From: Sarcomyxa edulis
Lineage: Eukaryota; Basidiomycota; Agaricomycetes; Agaricales; Mycenaceae
Length of the DNA stretch: 64,000 nucleotides
Direction: 5' to 3'
NCBI GenBank assembly: GCA_009761415.1
Contig: QUOL01000004.1
Span: forward strand, 1,240,001-1,304,000
Made by a program: the position numbers and the translations under genes
The notes under the pieces: model-generated
What the model saw: only the letters and a program-made list of their open reading frames with translations
The model's database searches: none
What the model was told of the DNA's origin: nothing
Part shown: in pieces, positions 35,927-47,043 of the stretch
How positions within the stretch are numbered: position 1 is the first letter of the stretch
How the letters are laid out: every line of letters begins with the position of its first letter

Positions 35927-38474
35927 TTATGCAGACGCAGTGACCAGGGACATCTTCAAGGGCATCTCGAGCTTTTTATCCGTCCCAGTACCCACTGATG
36001 GCGATGCTACACCAGTCATATTCCAGTAAATCTCCTTTTCCGACGGAGCGAAGACGAAGGTTTGGAGGAGCATCGACAAAACGCTCTCTGGCAGAGGTTT
36101 CGAACATTAGTCTAATGAACTTCGCGGAACGCAGGAAACTTACTCATTTCTAGTTGAGAGAACTTGAAGCCACTACATTTGGAAATATATGAGCGGGGAT
36201 GGGAGTATATCCCTGATGCAATACTCACATGCAAGCTCGGCCACCACCCAGAAAAGTCCTTCAAGAAAAAGACGTCAACAAATGAATCAAGAAAGACTCG
36301 ATAAATCTCACATCCTGAGGGCGCTTCGACGTAAGTACATTTCACAAGGACATAGCTTGCTAAATGACTCACAAGTTCGAATATATTCCAGGGATATGCG
36401 CTTCCGCGACCGTGTCCGGAAGAGGCGATAGCCAACGCTCAGGCTTCCAGTCGTAAGAATCAGGTCCCCAGATCTCTGGGTCCCGATTCGAAGCTAGTAT
36501 CGAAATGATAATATTCGTGTCCTTAGGAATCAGTATCTCAACAATCTTCCTTCCGTCAACCCCTACGATCGGCTTGGATAGAGGCATAACGATATCCTTG
36601 CGTACGCTGGACACAATCAGTCAACACACGACACTATATTTGGTCAAAGGAACAGGAGCTTACACTCGAGGCAACATGGGAACAGGAGGGTATCTATCGA
36701 GCAATGAGACAATCATGGTCAGTGAAGGAGTGGCAGCAAAAAACGCACAATCGTAACGTTTCTCGGCACACAGCGTCGAGATAAGGGAGAGAGACCAAGT
36801 CGTCGAATTCAAGATTCTCTTGGCCTGCATGAGCGTCTTGGATCTCCTTGCGTAGCTTGTCCTGAACTTCGGGATGGAGCGCAAGAAGGTGTATAGTTCT
36901 CGCTAAAGCAGATGATGTTGTGTCCATGGCGGCAAATATAAGCGTCCTATGTGGAGGACACAATCGTTGAAGGGTGTAGATCAACTAGAAAGAGGAAGAC
37001 TCACGACATCTGAGCAATCAACTCATCATCTTGAAGTCGGTCTTCTTCCGAAGCAATCATGTTGGCTTTGACTGAAGGGGTCATCATCAGCATCGAAAAT
37101 TGGCCGAGAATACGGGAGATCCTACGTACGGAGAATGCTCATAAGATCTTTGCCTTGGCCAATTTGATCCATGAGTATATGGTCTCCCGCTTCTATAGCT
37201 CGTTTTTTGATGTCGAGGATCTCGATTGAAGTCTTCTCCATGGTATCTATCATCTCTCGAATGCGTTGGACCCTTCTGGAGGGCGTGATCCTTACGAGGA
37301 ATGCACGGAACTTGGGTGGCCCGAGTTTGACCAGGAAGGGTAGAAGGAGTCGTAGCACGAGTATACCTGAGAGTGCGGGCCTGATTGGGAATCAAGAGAG
37401 AGAAGTGAGCAAACGACAGTGATGAGTATCTCAAACGAGATGACGGACACGAGATTCTTGATCGACTTGCTATACGGATGATTGTCCGAATCATCGACGA
37501 GAGGATCGAATGAGTATCCAAGGCCGCTTTGGCCAATAAGCTCCAAGGCTGTTCGTGTCATCCACTTCAGCATATCAATCTGATATGTGGCACTCGGTTA
37601 TCATACGAGCTGTATGATACTACGTCGAGAACGTACCTCTTGAGGGCCACTTTCCAACTTTGACTTGAGAGTATCCCGAAGCTAGAACGGAACGTGAGTG
37701 GCTGGACTCTGGAGACATAACTCCAAGACAAACTGTGCGATTTATGTTCACAAAAATTGGTATCATATCGCGCATGTGGTTGGCGGAAAATACGGGATTA
37801 AGGAGTTTGCGTTGTTTACGATGATGATCACCTTTCCGTATGACGGGCCATAAGCACTTCAAAATACATGAACAAATGAATGGTCACTCACCCAAAGTGG
37901 CAAAAAGACCCTTCCCAAACATGAGCTGGTTGCCCCTGAGGAAGACAATCAGCGACCGACTAGGTGACAAAGATTGGGTGTTACTCTATGAACTGAGTCG
38001 TCTCTTCATAGATAGCTTGGTCCTGTGGAGATGTATGTGTTTGAGACCACGAATCATATCCACCCATGAGGGGAGACTGACCTTTACGATTATGTGGTAC
38101 AATGCCTTCGGATCAAAGACATAAAGTTGCTTATCCTATGAAAGCTGTATGAGTTTGGGAATCGTATGAGTGGCAGGAACTTACACCAAAGAGGGAGTGA
38201 ATTTTTATGACACCCCCGTACGTTTCAGAGAGATATCGATGGTACTCCCAGCCTTTGGTGTCAAACACTTTCAGGAAGTTGCCTAAGAGCGGGACAAGTT
38301 TTATCTTATCAGTAAAAACGGATGTCTGTAAAACTTGTACGCGCCTTTCAACCAAGAGTCAGAAGGGGGACCAGGAATGTTGTCTAGCTCTGAGCTCGCA
38401 ACAAACAGACGCAAAAGACGCCAGCACACCAAGGAAATAGCGCATACGATGGCGGCTTGCAGAATGAAGGACAT
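35927..38474 (-). CDS. Cytochrome P450 monooxygenase
   Basis: This is a microsomal P450 with an N-terminal membrane anchor. The ATG at 38474-38472 begins MSFILQAAIVCAISLVCWRL, followed by the Pro hinge LDNIPGPPSDSWLKG. Further motifs: GVIKIHSLFG, RKLLNPVFSANHMRDMIPIF, the I-helix oxygen-binding segment TLIFAAMDTTSSALARTIHL, the K-helix ETLRL (ExxR), the PERW-type KPERWLSPLP, and the haem loop TFLGGGRACIGFKFSQLEM with the axial Cys. The haem loop is split across three exons. The C-terminus reads EKEIYWNMTGVASPSVGTG, stop at 35929-35927. More than ten exons. The phrase pattern fits basidiomycete clan P450s, but I do not assign a CYP family or substrate. It is 235 bp upstream of the ICT1-like gene on the same strand. 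Confidence 0.93.
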
Positions 38475-38522
38475 AGTGAAGAAGGGAATGAAATCTGTAC
38501 ATAGCGCAACGGTCGACGTTGG

Positions 38523-38530
38523 TATATATA
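38523..38530 (-). promoter_or_regulatory. TATA-like box of the P450 gene
   Basis: The sequence tatatata lies about 50 bp upstream of the P450 ATG, a usual place for a fungal TATA element. It is identified by position and sequence only. Confidence 0.4.
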
Positions 38531-39168
38531 TGGTTCAGAATCCCACGTAGCCTGCACGATAGAGTCCGTCGGGATTGAAATCAGGTGAAAAGAAGCTCGC
38601 CGCGTCCACTAGTGATGTTGAGTACTGCGATACGGCTCAGGAATTCCTAGAGGAGAAAAGAATTCGTGGGTGAGTTGCCAGGAGAATGAAATAATATAGG
38701 GATGCATTGGGTGCATCGCAAGGTGAGGACTTGAGGTCGCTCAGGACAAGCCGACGGTTGGTCCCGTTGGCTCCGACGCGTCTTGTGATTTTGGCTCTGT
38801 TTGTCAGGAGCGTCTGATGCGCCCGGCCGCCGAGTCAGTACCAAGTCAGTACTTGGATCGACGAAACAAAGTCACCCGATTGAAACTAAATACGGTTGCA
38901 AGTCCTGGAGTAGCATTCCATACTTGAATCAAATCACAACTTGCCTTCAAATTTGTCGGTCAAGCAATCAAAATTTATAACCGTTCTAAGCATGATGGTC
39001 CTACATAAATAATCCTCGGGTCAAAGGGTGTGCAAGCAGTAAATCTACGTGTACATATGAGTGATCAGGTATATGAGCAGCACCGTAGTCCATAAGCAGC
39101 TGAAGTGTTGCTTCCTATCGTACAATGAGTAGTAGTCTGGATAGTGATAGCAATCGAGGATCTTGTTT
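38531..39168. other. Intergenic between P450 and sugar transporter copy B
   Basis: About 640 bp that holds the P450 promoter and the 3' UTR of the sugar transporter. No credible coding frame. Confidence 0.4.
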
Positions 39169-41456
39169 TCATTCCGAGTGATGCGAGATGGATCCTTTAT
39201 CGTCAGATCTAACCGCCGAATCTGAGCCATCTTCGTGAGCAGCATGATTTGCCGCATGCACAGCAATCTGCTCAGAGAGTTCTACTGAGTCAAATAGGGC
39301 GGCGGTTTCTTCGAGCGTGCGGTTCTTGGTCTCGACAACGAAGAAGTACAGATACGTAACTTCGAAGGCGAGCCAGCATACGTAGACAATCTAGATCGAG
39401 AAGACTATATATTGGCTTCAAGGCGTAGCATGAGAAGTGGCAGACGCACATAGTATTTCCAATGAATATGATCCAGGGCGATGGGGTTCACGTATTGATT
39501 GAAGATGAGTGCTATGTTGATAGTGAAGTTGAATATTGTGAATCCTTTGGCGCGAAGGTGATATGGTAAGATTTCGATGGTATATGAGACGATCAGTGGC
39601 GTGAATGCCAGACTAAGTGTAGCCATTAGTACAGGCATTCCAGGAGATAAGTTAGCTACCCACTCGTAAAAAGCCGAGAATAAGAAAACAAAGGCAATCA
39701 CGGCATGCCCTGCTCCCACTGATCCACGTTCAGCGAATACTATGTACCAACATGCTGAATGAGCTGCGAAGACAGTAGATAGGATATACGCACGGGCTGA
39801 ACAGACAGTCAACAACAAGAAATTGACAAACATTCCAATGATAGACGTCAAGAAAAGTAGTCGACGACCCAGTTTATCGACGAGGGATGCAGCGAAAACG
39901 GCCCAAATCAAATTCCAGATTTGAAGAATTCCGTTGATGAGTAGCTGCAAGACGTGTAATCAGTAATAGAACACACAACTAATAAAGCTCGTTACCTGGA
40001 TTGTTGGGTCCAAGATCCCGATAGAGATCATCACCTTCGTAAGATAATATGAAATGAGGCCATTCCCACTCCATTGACTGAAGAATCCGATGCCAATGAT
40101 GATCCGCATGCGTTTTCGATTACCTACTGTGCTGAAGAGACCCTTCCATCCTACCGCGTGCGCCACTACACCGGCCGTTGGCAAGATTCGCCTGAAAGAG
40201 GAGGAATCGCTTACCTCGACGATCCAACTCGATAGCGGCTCTAATCTCCTCAAACTCATATTGTACCAACGGATCCGACCTGCGTGATGCCACACCTCGG
40301 TTAGAGTTGTCATTGGACAAAGCACAAATGTTTGCTCACTCATCGCCGTCTGCGTGATAATACGCGAGAGTCTTCAGGGCCTGAGTCTCCTTTCCTTTGC
40401 TTATAAGCCACCGAGGGGATTCAGGAGCGAACAGAATCAATCCGACTTGAAGAACAGAGGGAAGACCTTGAAGAGCACTAGGCGCACGCCAACTCTATAC
40501 CCAGATTAGTATCGATCGGACTCGACGGAAAGGAATTGCGTACCCATGTTGTAGGGATTTTGAATGTCCCAAACGTAGTCCAGGCAGCAATGATCGAGCC
40601 TCCATACCACAAGGAATTGTACATCGAAGTCAGAGGAGCCCTGTAGAGTGGATATGCGACCTCAGTTATGAGCATGGGTGCGGCGTTAGCTAGGAGAAAC
40701 CATGAGAATGTAAACCGAAAACAAAATACAAGCACGAATAGCTTACCGGCAAAAGTTAGTCCAAATCCGATGAGCCATCTACAGGACGGTGAGGTCAGAA
40801 GTCCCTGATACGCGGAATATTCATGAGCACTCACCGAGCTCCGATAAACATGCTGACAGACTGGGCTGCAGTTTGGATGGTGGTGGCAATAACCATGAGA
40901 GCAGCACCAAAGAACACGGTCGGACGTCTGCCAATTCCATCCGAAAGATATGGTGCAAATGGGAGGGCGCACAATGCACCGATGGTCTGCATGTGTATTG
41001 TGAGTGATGAGTCATTACGATGGAGCAAATAATATGCACTTGGATTGCATTCAGAAGACCAAGCTTTCCACCAGCTCTTGAGACGAACGCTTGGAGTCAG
41101 AGGTCTGGACTGAACGAATTTATGAAATTGAGCTCACGGAAAATCAAAGGCAGATTGCCATTGCGGGAGAGATTGGAGACCATTCATCATACTCCCGTCG
41201 TACCCGTTCGTCATAGACGTGATTAGCCTGGAGTATCAATGTCGTCAAATTTTGTGATACTATCAGGCAAAATTATTCACAGCAAAAAAATCCACGCATT
41301 GAGGGTCATAATCCTGGCGACTATAGCATCAGAGATGATGAATTGACGAGCAATGGAACAAATTTACCGTCTATTGTTGTACCATCTCCTTCTAGGGTTG
41401 AGGTGTTCAGCAAACCCAGTGTGCCCATTGGCAGCTATGGCGGTCCCGATGGCCAT
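39169..41456 (-). CDS. MFS sugar transporter (lactose permease-like), copy B
   Basis: This is the paralogue of the sugar-porter gene at 32469-34792, in opposite orientation. The ATG at 41456-41454 begins MAIGTAIAANGHTGFAEHL, then RRWYNNRR. After introns come RIMTLNAWIFLL and NGYDGSMMNGLQSLPQWQS. Then come SDGIGRRPTVFFGAALMVIA and APMLITEVAYPLYRAPLTS, with FAPESPRWLISK before the central loop. The second half has FSQWSGNGLISYYLTKV, SLVDKLGRRLLFL, LPYHLRAKGFTIF, NPIALDHIHWKYYV and VETKNRTLEETAALFDSVEL. It ends DDKGSISHHSE with stop TGA at 39171-39169. All exons checked join in frame. The two copies flank the P450 and ICT1-like genes as an inverted pair. The N- and C-terminal tails differ most, so regulation or turnover may differ. 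Confidence 0.93.
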
Positions 41457-42622
41457 GGATTTGGTTTATAGGAGTAGGATAACGATTGGCGATAAAATAA
41501 ACGGTCTTTCAGCTTTGTGAGGGTTTTATAAGTTCCCTAGGAAGTAGAAGCACTTTTCTGTTTTAGACAATCGTTACATGTGGTCGAGGTTTCGTGGGTT
41601 TCTCCAGAACTACCCCGCTTGGATCAGACTTGAATCAACAAGTTAAAATGCCTCGGCTCACCGGTAGGAGGGAAGAAAAAAATCGCCGTGGTGGCTCTAT
41701 GCCGGGATTGGCATGTCAAGATGTCGTCCGCATGTAAAGCGACCGAAGAAATCGATGGTATTGGCCACTACAAAGTTCGTATCGCTGCCAATTATAGGGA
41801 CATGAGATAGTGATCAGTCTATGCATTGATGTGAAGGGATCACCGAGACCTGGAGAAAATAAGACCTAGACAGCATACAACGCAGTTTATCGAGGAAGCC
41901 GACATGAGGATGGAGCTGAATAAGGAGTAGGACTAGGCTCTCGAAGACTGCAGGTGAATGGCATCGGGAACTACGCACAGAGAAGGTATAAGTCAAAACC
42001 ACCAATGTATCCGGGGTAATTTCGGGATGGGCATTGTGGGTGGGTAAGACGGAGAAACCTGTGGGAGGTATAGTGGATAGGGCAATCTTCTTGGCTCTCA
42101 CTAGAAGGTATAAGGACACAGTAAAAAAATGACGACAAGAGAGACGGCAAGAGAAATCGGTCGTGTCCGCAGGAACGGGAAGACATAGGAAAAGTCTTGC
42201 GACAGGTGCACCGGTAAGATCGAGTTAATCGAGTTAAGGGCTTTCTTTCTGCATTCAATGTCGACATTCGTTATGCTATCGACACATTTGCAAGTGATCC
42301 AGATGGCGCGATTGAGATAGAAGCGAAATTTGCGTAGAGAAACCCAAGGTATAACCAGTGTCGTGGGAGGTCTGAATGATCGTGGTCCCTAATCACGAGT
42401 TCTCCGAGGAGAGTCCGATTCGGAAGTCCGGGGTGCATTCGGGCCTCTTGGGTTCCGAGTCCGTCTCAACTGTTTGGGTAGAATCAATGACAACTACTCA
42501 CTTTGTAGATGTGGAAAGTCGGTGAACGCAATGCAAGGTTTAAGATGGTCCAGCATCGATCGTAAGTATCTTTGGGAATCGTGATATGTCAATAGCCAAT
42601 GAACAATATCGAGTTAGTACGT
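41457..42622. other. Intergenic between sugar transporter B and TMEM53-like gene
   Basis: About 1.2 kb holding the promoter of sugar transporter B and the 3' UTR of the TMEM53-like gene. Minus-strand frames at 41814-42119 and 41971-42267 overlap each other and show no recognisable motif. I call no gene. Confidence 0.4.
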
Positions 42623-43675
42623 CTAAGGCACACCGTCCATCAATGTTATAGCACGTTTCCATAATTGAGCTACTGCACTCCAATATCTAGAAGGATCTGT
42701 CCGCGCGTGAGCAACGTGGGGACTATCCTCAAATATATCCGATTGCACGTCCATCCCTAGCCTCCGCAAGTCGTTGACATGGTCATCAACATACTGCCAT
42801 TGAATGAGTTCATCCGTCTTGGAGTAGATATACAACCTAGGAGTGCGCACGTCGCTCCATGGAAGAACCCGCGGATTTTTTAGGGATAATTTCAGGACCT
42901 CAGTGAGGCGTTGCTTCCCAAAGAAGGCACGGATAACGTCCCATGAGTAGATCCCGGAAATTAAGAGACCAGCAATATATCGTACGATAGGGTTCCTGAT
43001 GCGACTTGTGAACGCAAGCTTCATCGTCGATAAGCTTGTGCCACCAGGACAGGAATCGAAGACGAAGGCGCAGATAGCGTGCTGAGAAGTCGACAATGAA
43101 ACGCGATAGAGCAAACGTCCAAGAGTGACTAATTGAGATGAGCCTCCTGCATAACACGTGGTTAATAAAACGCGTCCGAAAATCTACAGCAAACATACCG
43201 TTAGAAAACGCGTGAGCCAAAATACGAGGACGGAGAGCTTCGTTCTGACCATCGATGGTCGGGGTATGCCGTGGAATGATGCAGCCAAGAGCTTCCAGAG
43301 CTTCAATTACGGGTAACAAACGTGTTTCCTGCAATTTTAGACATTCAGTCATCAAGGTCGAGGAAACAAACTTCCAAAATACCCACATTTGCGTTCTGGC
43401 TTCTCCAAAAAAAGGAAGAATCACATTGTACGAGAATCTGGGCCGCCTCTGGATAGAGGTTCCTATAGATTTCCGTATACTTGTGCAAATGGGGAAGTTT
43501 AGCGTCCACTATCAATAGACGGTCAGAAATTGTCAGCACTGGTGATAGACTAAACCCACTGACTCCACCCAAACATGAGAATAACACTAGGAAGAGGGTT
43601 TCGGACTAAATAAGCATACTCTCACGAAGAGATGCGTCGCGAACTAGACTTACTTCGGCGCTGTATCGGAAGCAT
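42623..43675 (-). CDS. TMEM53/DUF829 alpha/beta-hydrolase-like protein
   Basis: This is a member of the eukaryotic DUF829 family (TMEM53, PaxU-like), alpha/beta-hydrolase-fold proteins of the ER or nuclear envelope with unproven activity. The chosen ATG at 43675-43673 gives MLPIQRR, then RNPLPSVILMFGWM joined to DAKLPHLHKYTEIYRNLYPE, the family entry strand. Further on are LVQCDSSFFW and the serine elbow HAFSNGGSSQLVTLGRLLY. Next come CAFVFDSCPGG, the Asp loop YIYSKTDELIQWQYVDDHV and the His region FEDSPHVAHARTDPSRYW. The presumed Ser-Asp-His triad is therefore intact. It ends TLMDGVP with stop at 42625-42623. Four or five exons. Fungal DUF829 proteins include a gene of indole-diterpene clusters (PaxU), but most members are unrelated to secondary metabolism. 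Confidence 0.87.
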
Positions 43676-44016
43676 TAGTATTGGTCTTGATCGACTGACC
43701 TCTGCTCAAATAGATTCCCTTCCCTATCGTGGTAAATGAGTCGCTGGAACTTTGAGAGGTCATGGAAACTGAATGAGAAGTCAAGAAACGCGAGTGAGTA
43801 GTTGATGGACGACTTGAAAGTTTTGGGGTAGAGATACCGTGACAGCCGATGTATGCTTTGCGTCTGTTATCAATCGAAGCTTGCGCAAAACACTTGCCGG
43901 TCGCTCAAGCAACGCTCAAGTACTTACAAGTTACGACTGTTTGAGATCCTGATTCACGCCATGCAGAGAATATGTGAGTTACAGACTTCATATCTGACGT
44001 ATTGACAGGCTACAAT

Positions 44017-46075
44017 CTACAAAAATGGTTCCAGTGCCTGAGGAAGGATGGACGCGATAGAAGGACCACTAGGAGGCTCGATGGATTGATAATACTTTGA
44101 AAAAGACGACCTCATTAGTGATCTTGATCTATATATATGAAATGGAGAACTTACATCACCCCACCATGGACCCGCAGCCCACCACAAGGCACCAAGCCAC
44201 GGGGTGTCCTCTTCTTGCATAAGACAGAAAGCGCCTTGGATTGCACTTATGCAATCGGCTGTCAAAGACTATCAGCGCTGGACTAACTCAGAAGACTATC
44301 GCATAATTGAAATACCATTGGATCCAGTACCGATTTCGCCGAGGAAGCCTTTGAGTCCGTTCTGCTTGAGCCAGTTAGTGGCGTCTGTGATACGTTCTAC
44401 ACCGATTGTAGAAGATACGCAGGTCGGAGATGTTCCAGAACCTTTTCCAAGAGATAAGGATGAAATTGAGTAGCATTGGACACGATCATAGACATACCAT
44501 CAGAGTCTAAGTATTGGTGCATCTGCTTAAAGTATCAGTATGTGACCGCATGGGTTCGATATGATCGACCGACCTCTGTATAGAACATTGTCAACATCAA
44601 GTACGTTGTCAAGACAGGAAAAAAGTGACTCACCGATAGCCGTGTTATTGTTGGCTGGTCGAAATTGAGCGATGAGTGGAAAGGTGCATAATTTACAAAC
44701 AACGGCTTACGATCGTGGATAGCCCCGAAGACGTCGGAATTGCCAGAGGTAAGCCAGGCTATGGACGGAGTCGGAAATTAGTGGCTGGAGTCACGAAAAG
44801 AAATTAATGACATACTCCAAGCTCCAGTCCAGCTGCAAAACATCTCAAGTCAGGAAGAGCAACAGCCTCCTTGTATACTCAAATTCGACGAACCTTGTTC
44901 CTGAACGAACAGTTTGATCAACGTGTGAAAAATGCGTGATCGTGTTTTCGAGAACGAACCTTCTACCAAGATAAGCTGGGACGTAGCACCACTGGACCGA
45001 ATTCCGATTATGGCAGCTTGCATCTATTGGCAACACTTGAACAAAACTTTACGACAAGACATGGGGAGACTTACTAGGTCGAAAACTGTAGAAGCCGGGA
45101 TACTGTTGGGCTCGTTCATGACATCTGCATTCTAGAATGAGAAAGAGCCTCGACAAAACTAGAGCAAAGATACACACCGAAAATAACGTTGCTGTTCGAT
45201 TTCTGAATGCAGTGAGGATGCTGTTAGAAACTGCTTCCGTCTTTGCAGGATTGATTGACTCACGAAAACGCCGCTCAGGTTTGTCCACCCTAGTAAACAA
45301 GAAGCACACGTTGGTTTGATTTGCGAGTGGCACAACAAAATTACCCACAAGTTTGGAAGCTGTGGGAAAGATCAGTCAATTCGCACTGCGTCAAGGTAGT
45401 CACAACGATCACTTACTCGGATACACTCGGCGTTGCTCCGTTGTAACTCATGAAGTTGTGAGCTAAAGAAGAAGCCGCATCAATGTATCAGTCCAAGATT
45501 GTGTAACATGTGGATTTACGGTCGATCAACACGAATCCGCCTTTGCCTGTGATGTAGCTTACGATCTGGTCAAGGAATCAGCTGCAGAATACATGTATCA
45601 ACGAATATGGGCTTACGGTCTGCAATCCGCTGAGATAAGCAGAGTTGAAAGCACCCCTGAGGCCAGTTGCCGGAGGGCTAAGACGTTCCATGAGGAAAGG
45701 AACACGGAATGTGTTGAAACCTTGGCCCATGAAGAACTACGAACACGCATGCTGGTAAGGATAGGCTCGACAGTGGTAGATATACAAACTCACATCAATA
45801 GACGAGGGGGATGGCCAAGTGTAGTCGGTGTTAAGCACTCCGGGAATGTTGCCGTTACCGAACTCAGCTCCAGACTCGTTGACACCAAAGAATTTGAACT
45901 TGGTGCGGGTACCAGAGCATGGCGCAGCAGCAGCAGACGACGCAGTTGAAACCGAAGTGTCGCGAGGATCTACTGTAGTAGCGCTTGCAGCCCCACCAAC
46001 GACAGCCGAGATTGTAGGAGAACTAAGAGAAACAAGAACGGCCAGGGAAGCGATAGCAGACAATAAAGACCTCAT
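44017..46075 (-). CDS. GH5 endo-beta-1,4-glucanase (cellulase)
   Basis: This is a secreted glycoside hydrolase family 5 endoglucanase that cleaves internal beta-1,4-glucan bonds in plant cell wall. The ATG at 46075-46073 gives a signal peptide [20 protein letters not shown], then a Ser/Ala-rich spacer. The barrel starts at [18 protein letters not shown], followed by [32 protein letters not shown], the acid/base motif FDLMNEPNS and LVEGTSWTGAWTWTSSGN. Then come [19 protein letters not shown] and the nucleophile motif [14 protein letters not shown]. The end reads [20 protein letters not shown] and ALEPFL, stop at 44019-44017. Both catalytic Glu are present. About 12 exons. I see no CBM1 cellulose-binding module at either end; the N-terminal spacer sits where one often occurs. 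Confidence 0.93.
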
Positions 46076-46122
46076 CGTTGAAACGGGGCTTGGAAGACAA
46101 TCGTCCGAATTATCATCACCTG

Positions 46123-46130
46123 TTTATATA
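46123..46130 (-). promoter_or_regulatory. TATA box of the GH5 endoglucanase gene
   Basis: On the minus strand this reads TATATAAA, about 48 bp upstream of the GH5 ATG. Sequence and spacing both fit a TATA element of a strongly inducible gene. Confidence 0.6.
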
Positions 46131-47043
46131 CCTTTGCGGAACGATAAACTCGAAGTCATCCGTCGAACTCCTATCCGCCAAAAATCCGACATAGGTCCAG
46201 AATTGCGGCATGAACTTTTTTGAAAATCAAAGATGTTCCGTCACATGCTCAACGATTTTGATGCCGTGGGCTCGCGGTTGAAAGGGTACTTTCAACAAGT
46301 GACGAGCATGACGATGCATGCATGCATGGTCGAATTCGCTTCCCATTTCGCGGTCCTACAGAATGATGGACCCATTCGCATATCAAGGATCGCTGTGCTT
46401 CCACATAAATTATGAATGCTACTGCAAGATAATTCACGAAGAATGCGAGTCACAAGCTCTATGCTTTGAGCCAAGAGCCGAAATTATTCCTTCCTTTCTA
46501 TGCCAAAGATGATCGAGCGACATACCCGTAGTCAGTTCCATCGATCCGCTCGCCCAAACGGTGCGTAGCCCAACTCGACAACATTTTCCCAGATCCGAGG
46601 TGCTTCAGTCTCAATTGTCCCTTGGAGTCGGTGGGCGGAAAGTTGTCGGGTCCTGCGAATGGAAATTGCTACCATTCTGGAACATATGCGTTCCCATTAC
46701 ACATAATCATAATCCAATATCATGGAAATGTTCTCAGACGTCGACAGTGGAGTGTCCAGAGTGACGAGTCGCGTGTTCATAAATCATCTGGAAAAGCGGG
46801 TGTATGCTAGGCCTGGCGGCCCTCTGACAGGCGAGAAATGGTTCGAGAGAAAGGAGATAATGTAGCATGCGCCTGCAGAGAAAGCGTATGCACAATCGAG
46901 ATGGATGTTTGACTCGGAATGGCCGACGACTCCGTTGCAGACCGTGCGACTTTCAAGTTCAAGTTGGTGCAACTGCTCCTTGCTCTCGACCATCATCTCT
47001 GGTTCTGCCTACTGCGAATATTTTCGCCTCATCTCTCTCCACG
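46131..47043. promoter_or_regulatory. Divergent promoter region, GH5 gene / Ecm11-like gene
   Basis: About 0.9 kb between two divergent genes. It contains an alternating gatgcatgcatgcatgg motif near 46312-46328 and no supported gene. Confidence 0.4.

Noticed and set aside
35625..36029. 134-codon plus-strand frame
   Set aside because: It is antisense to the ICT1-like first exon and to the P450 C-terminal exon, both well supported, so it is a shadow.
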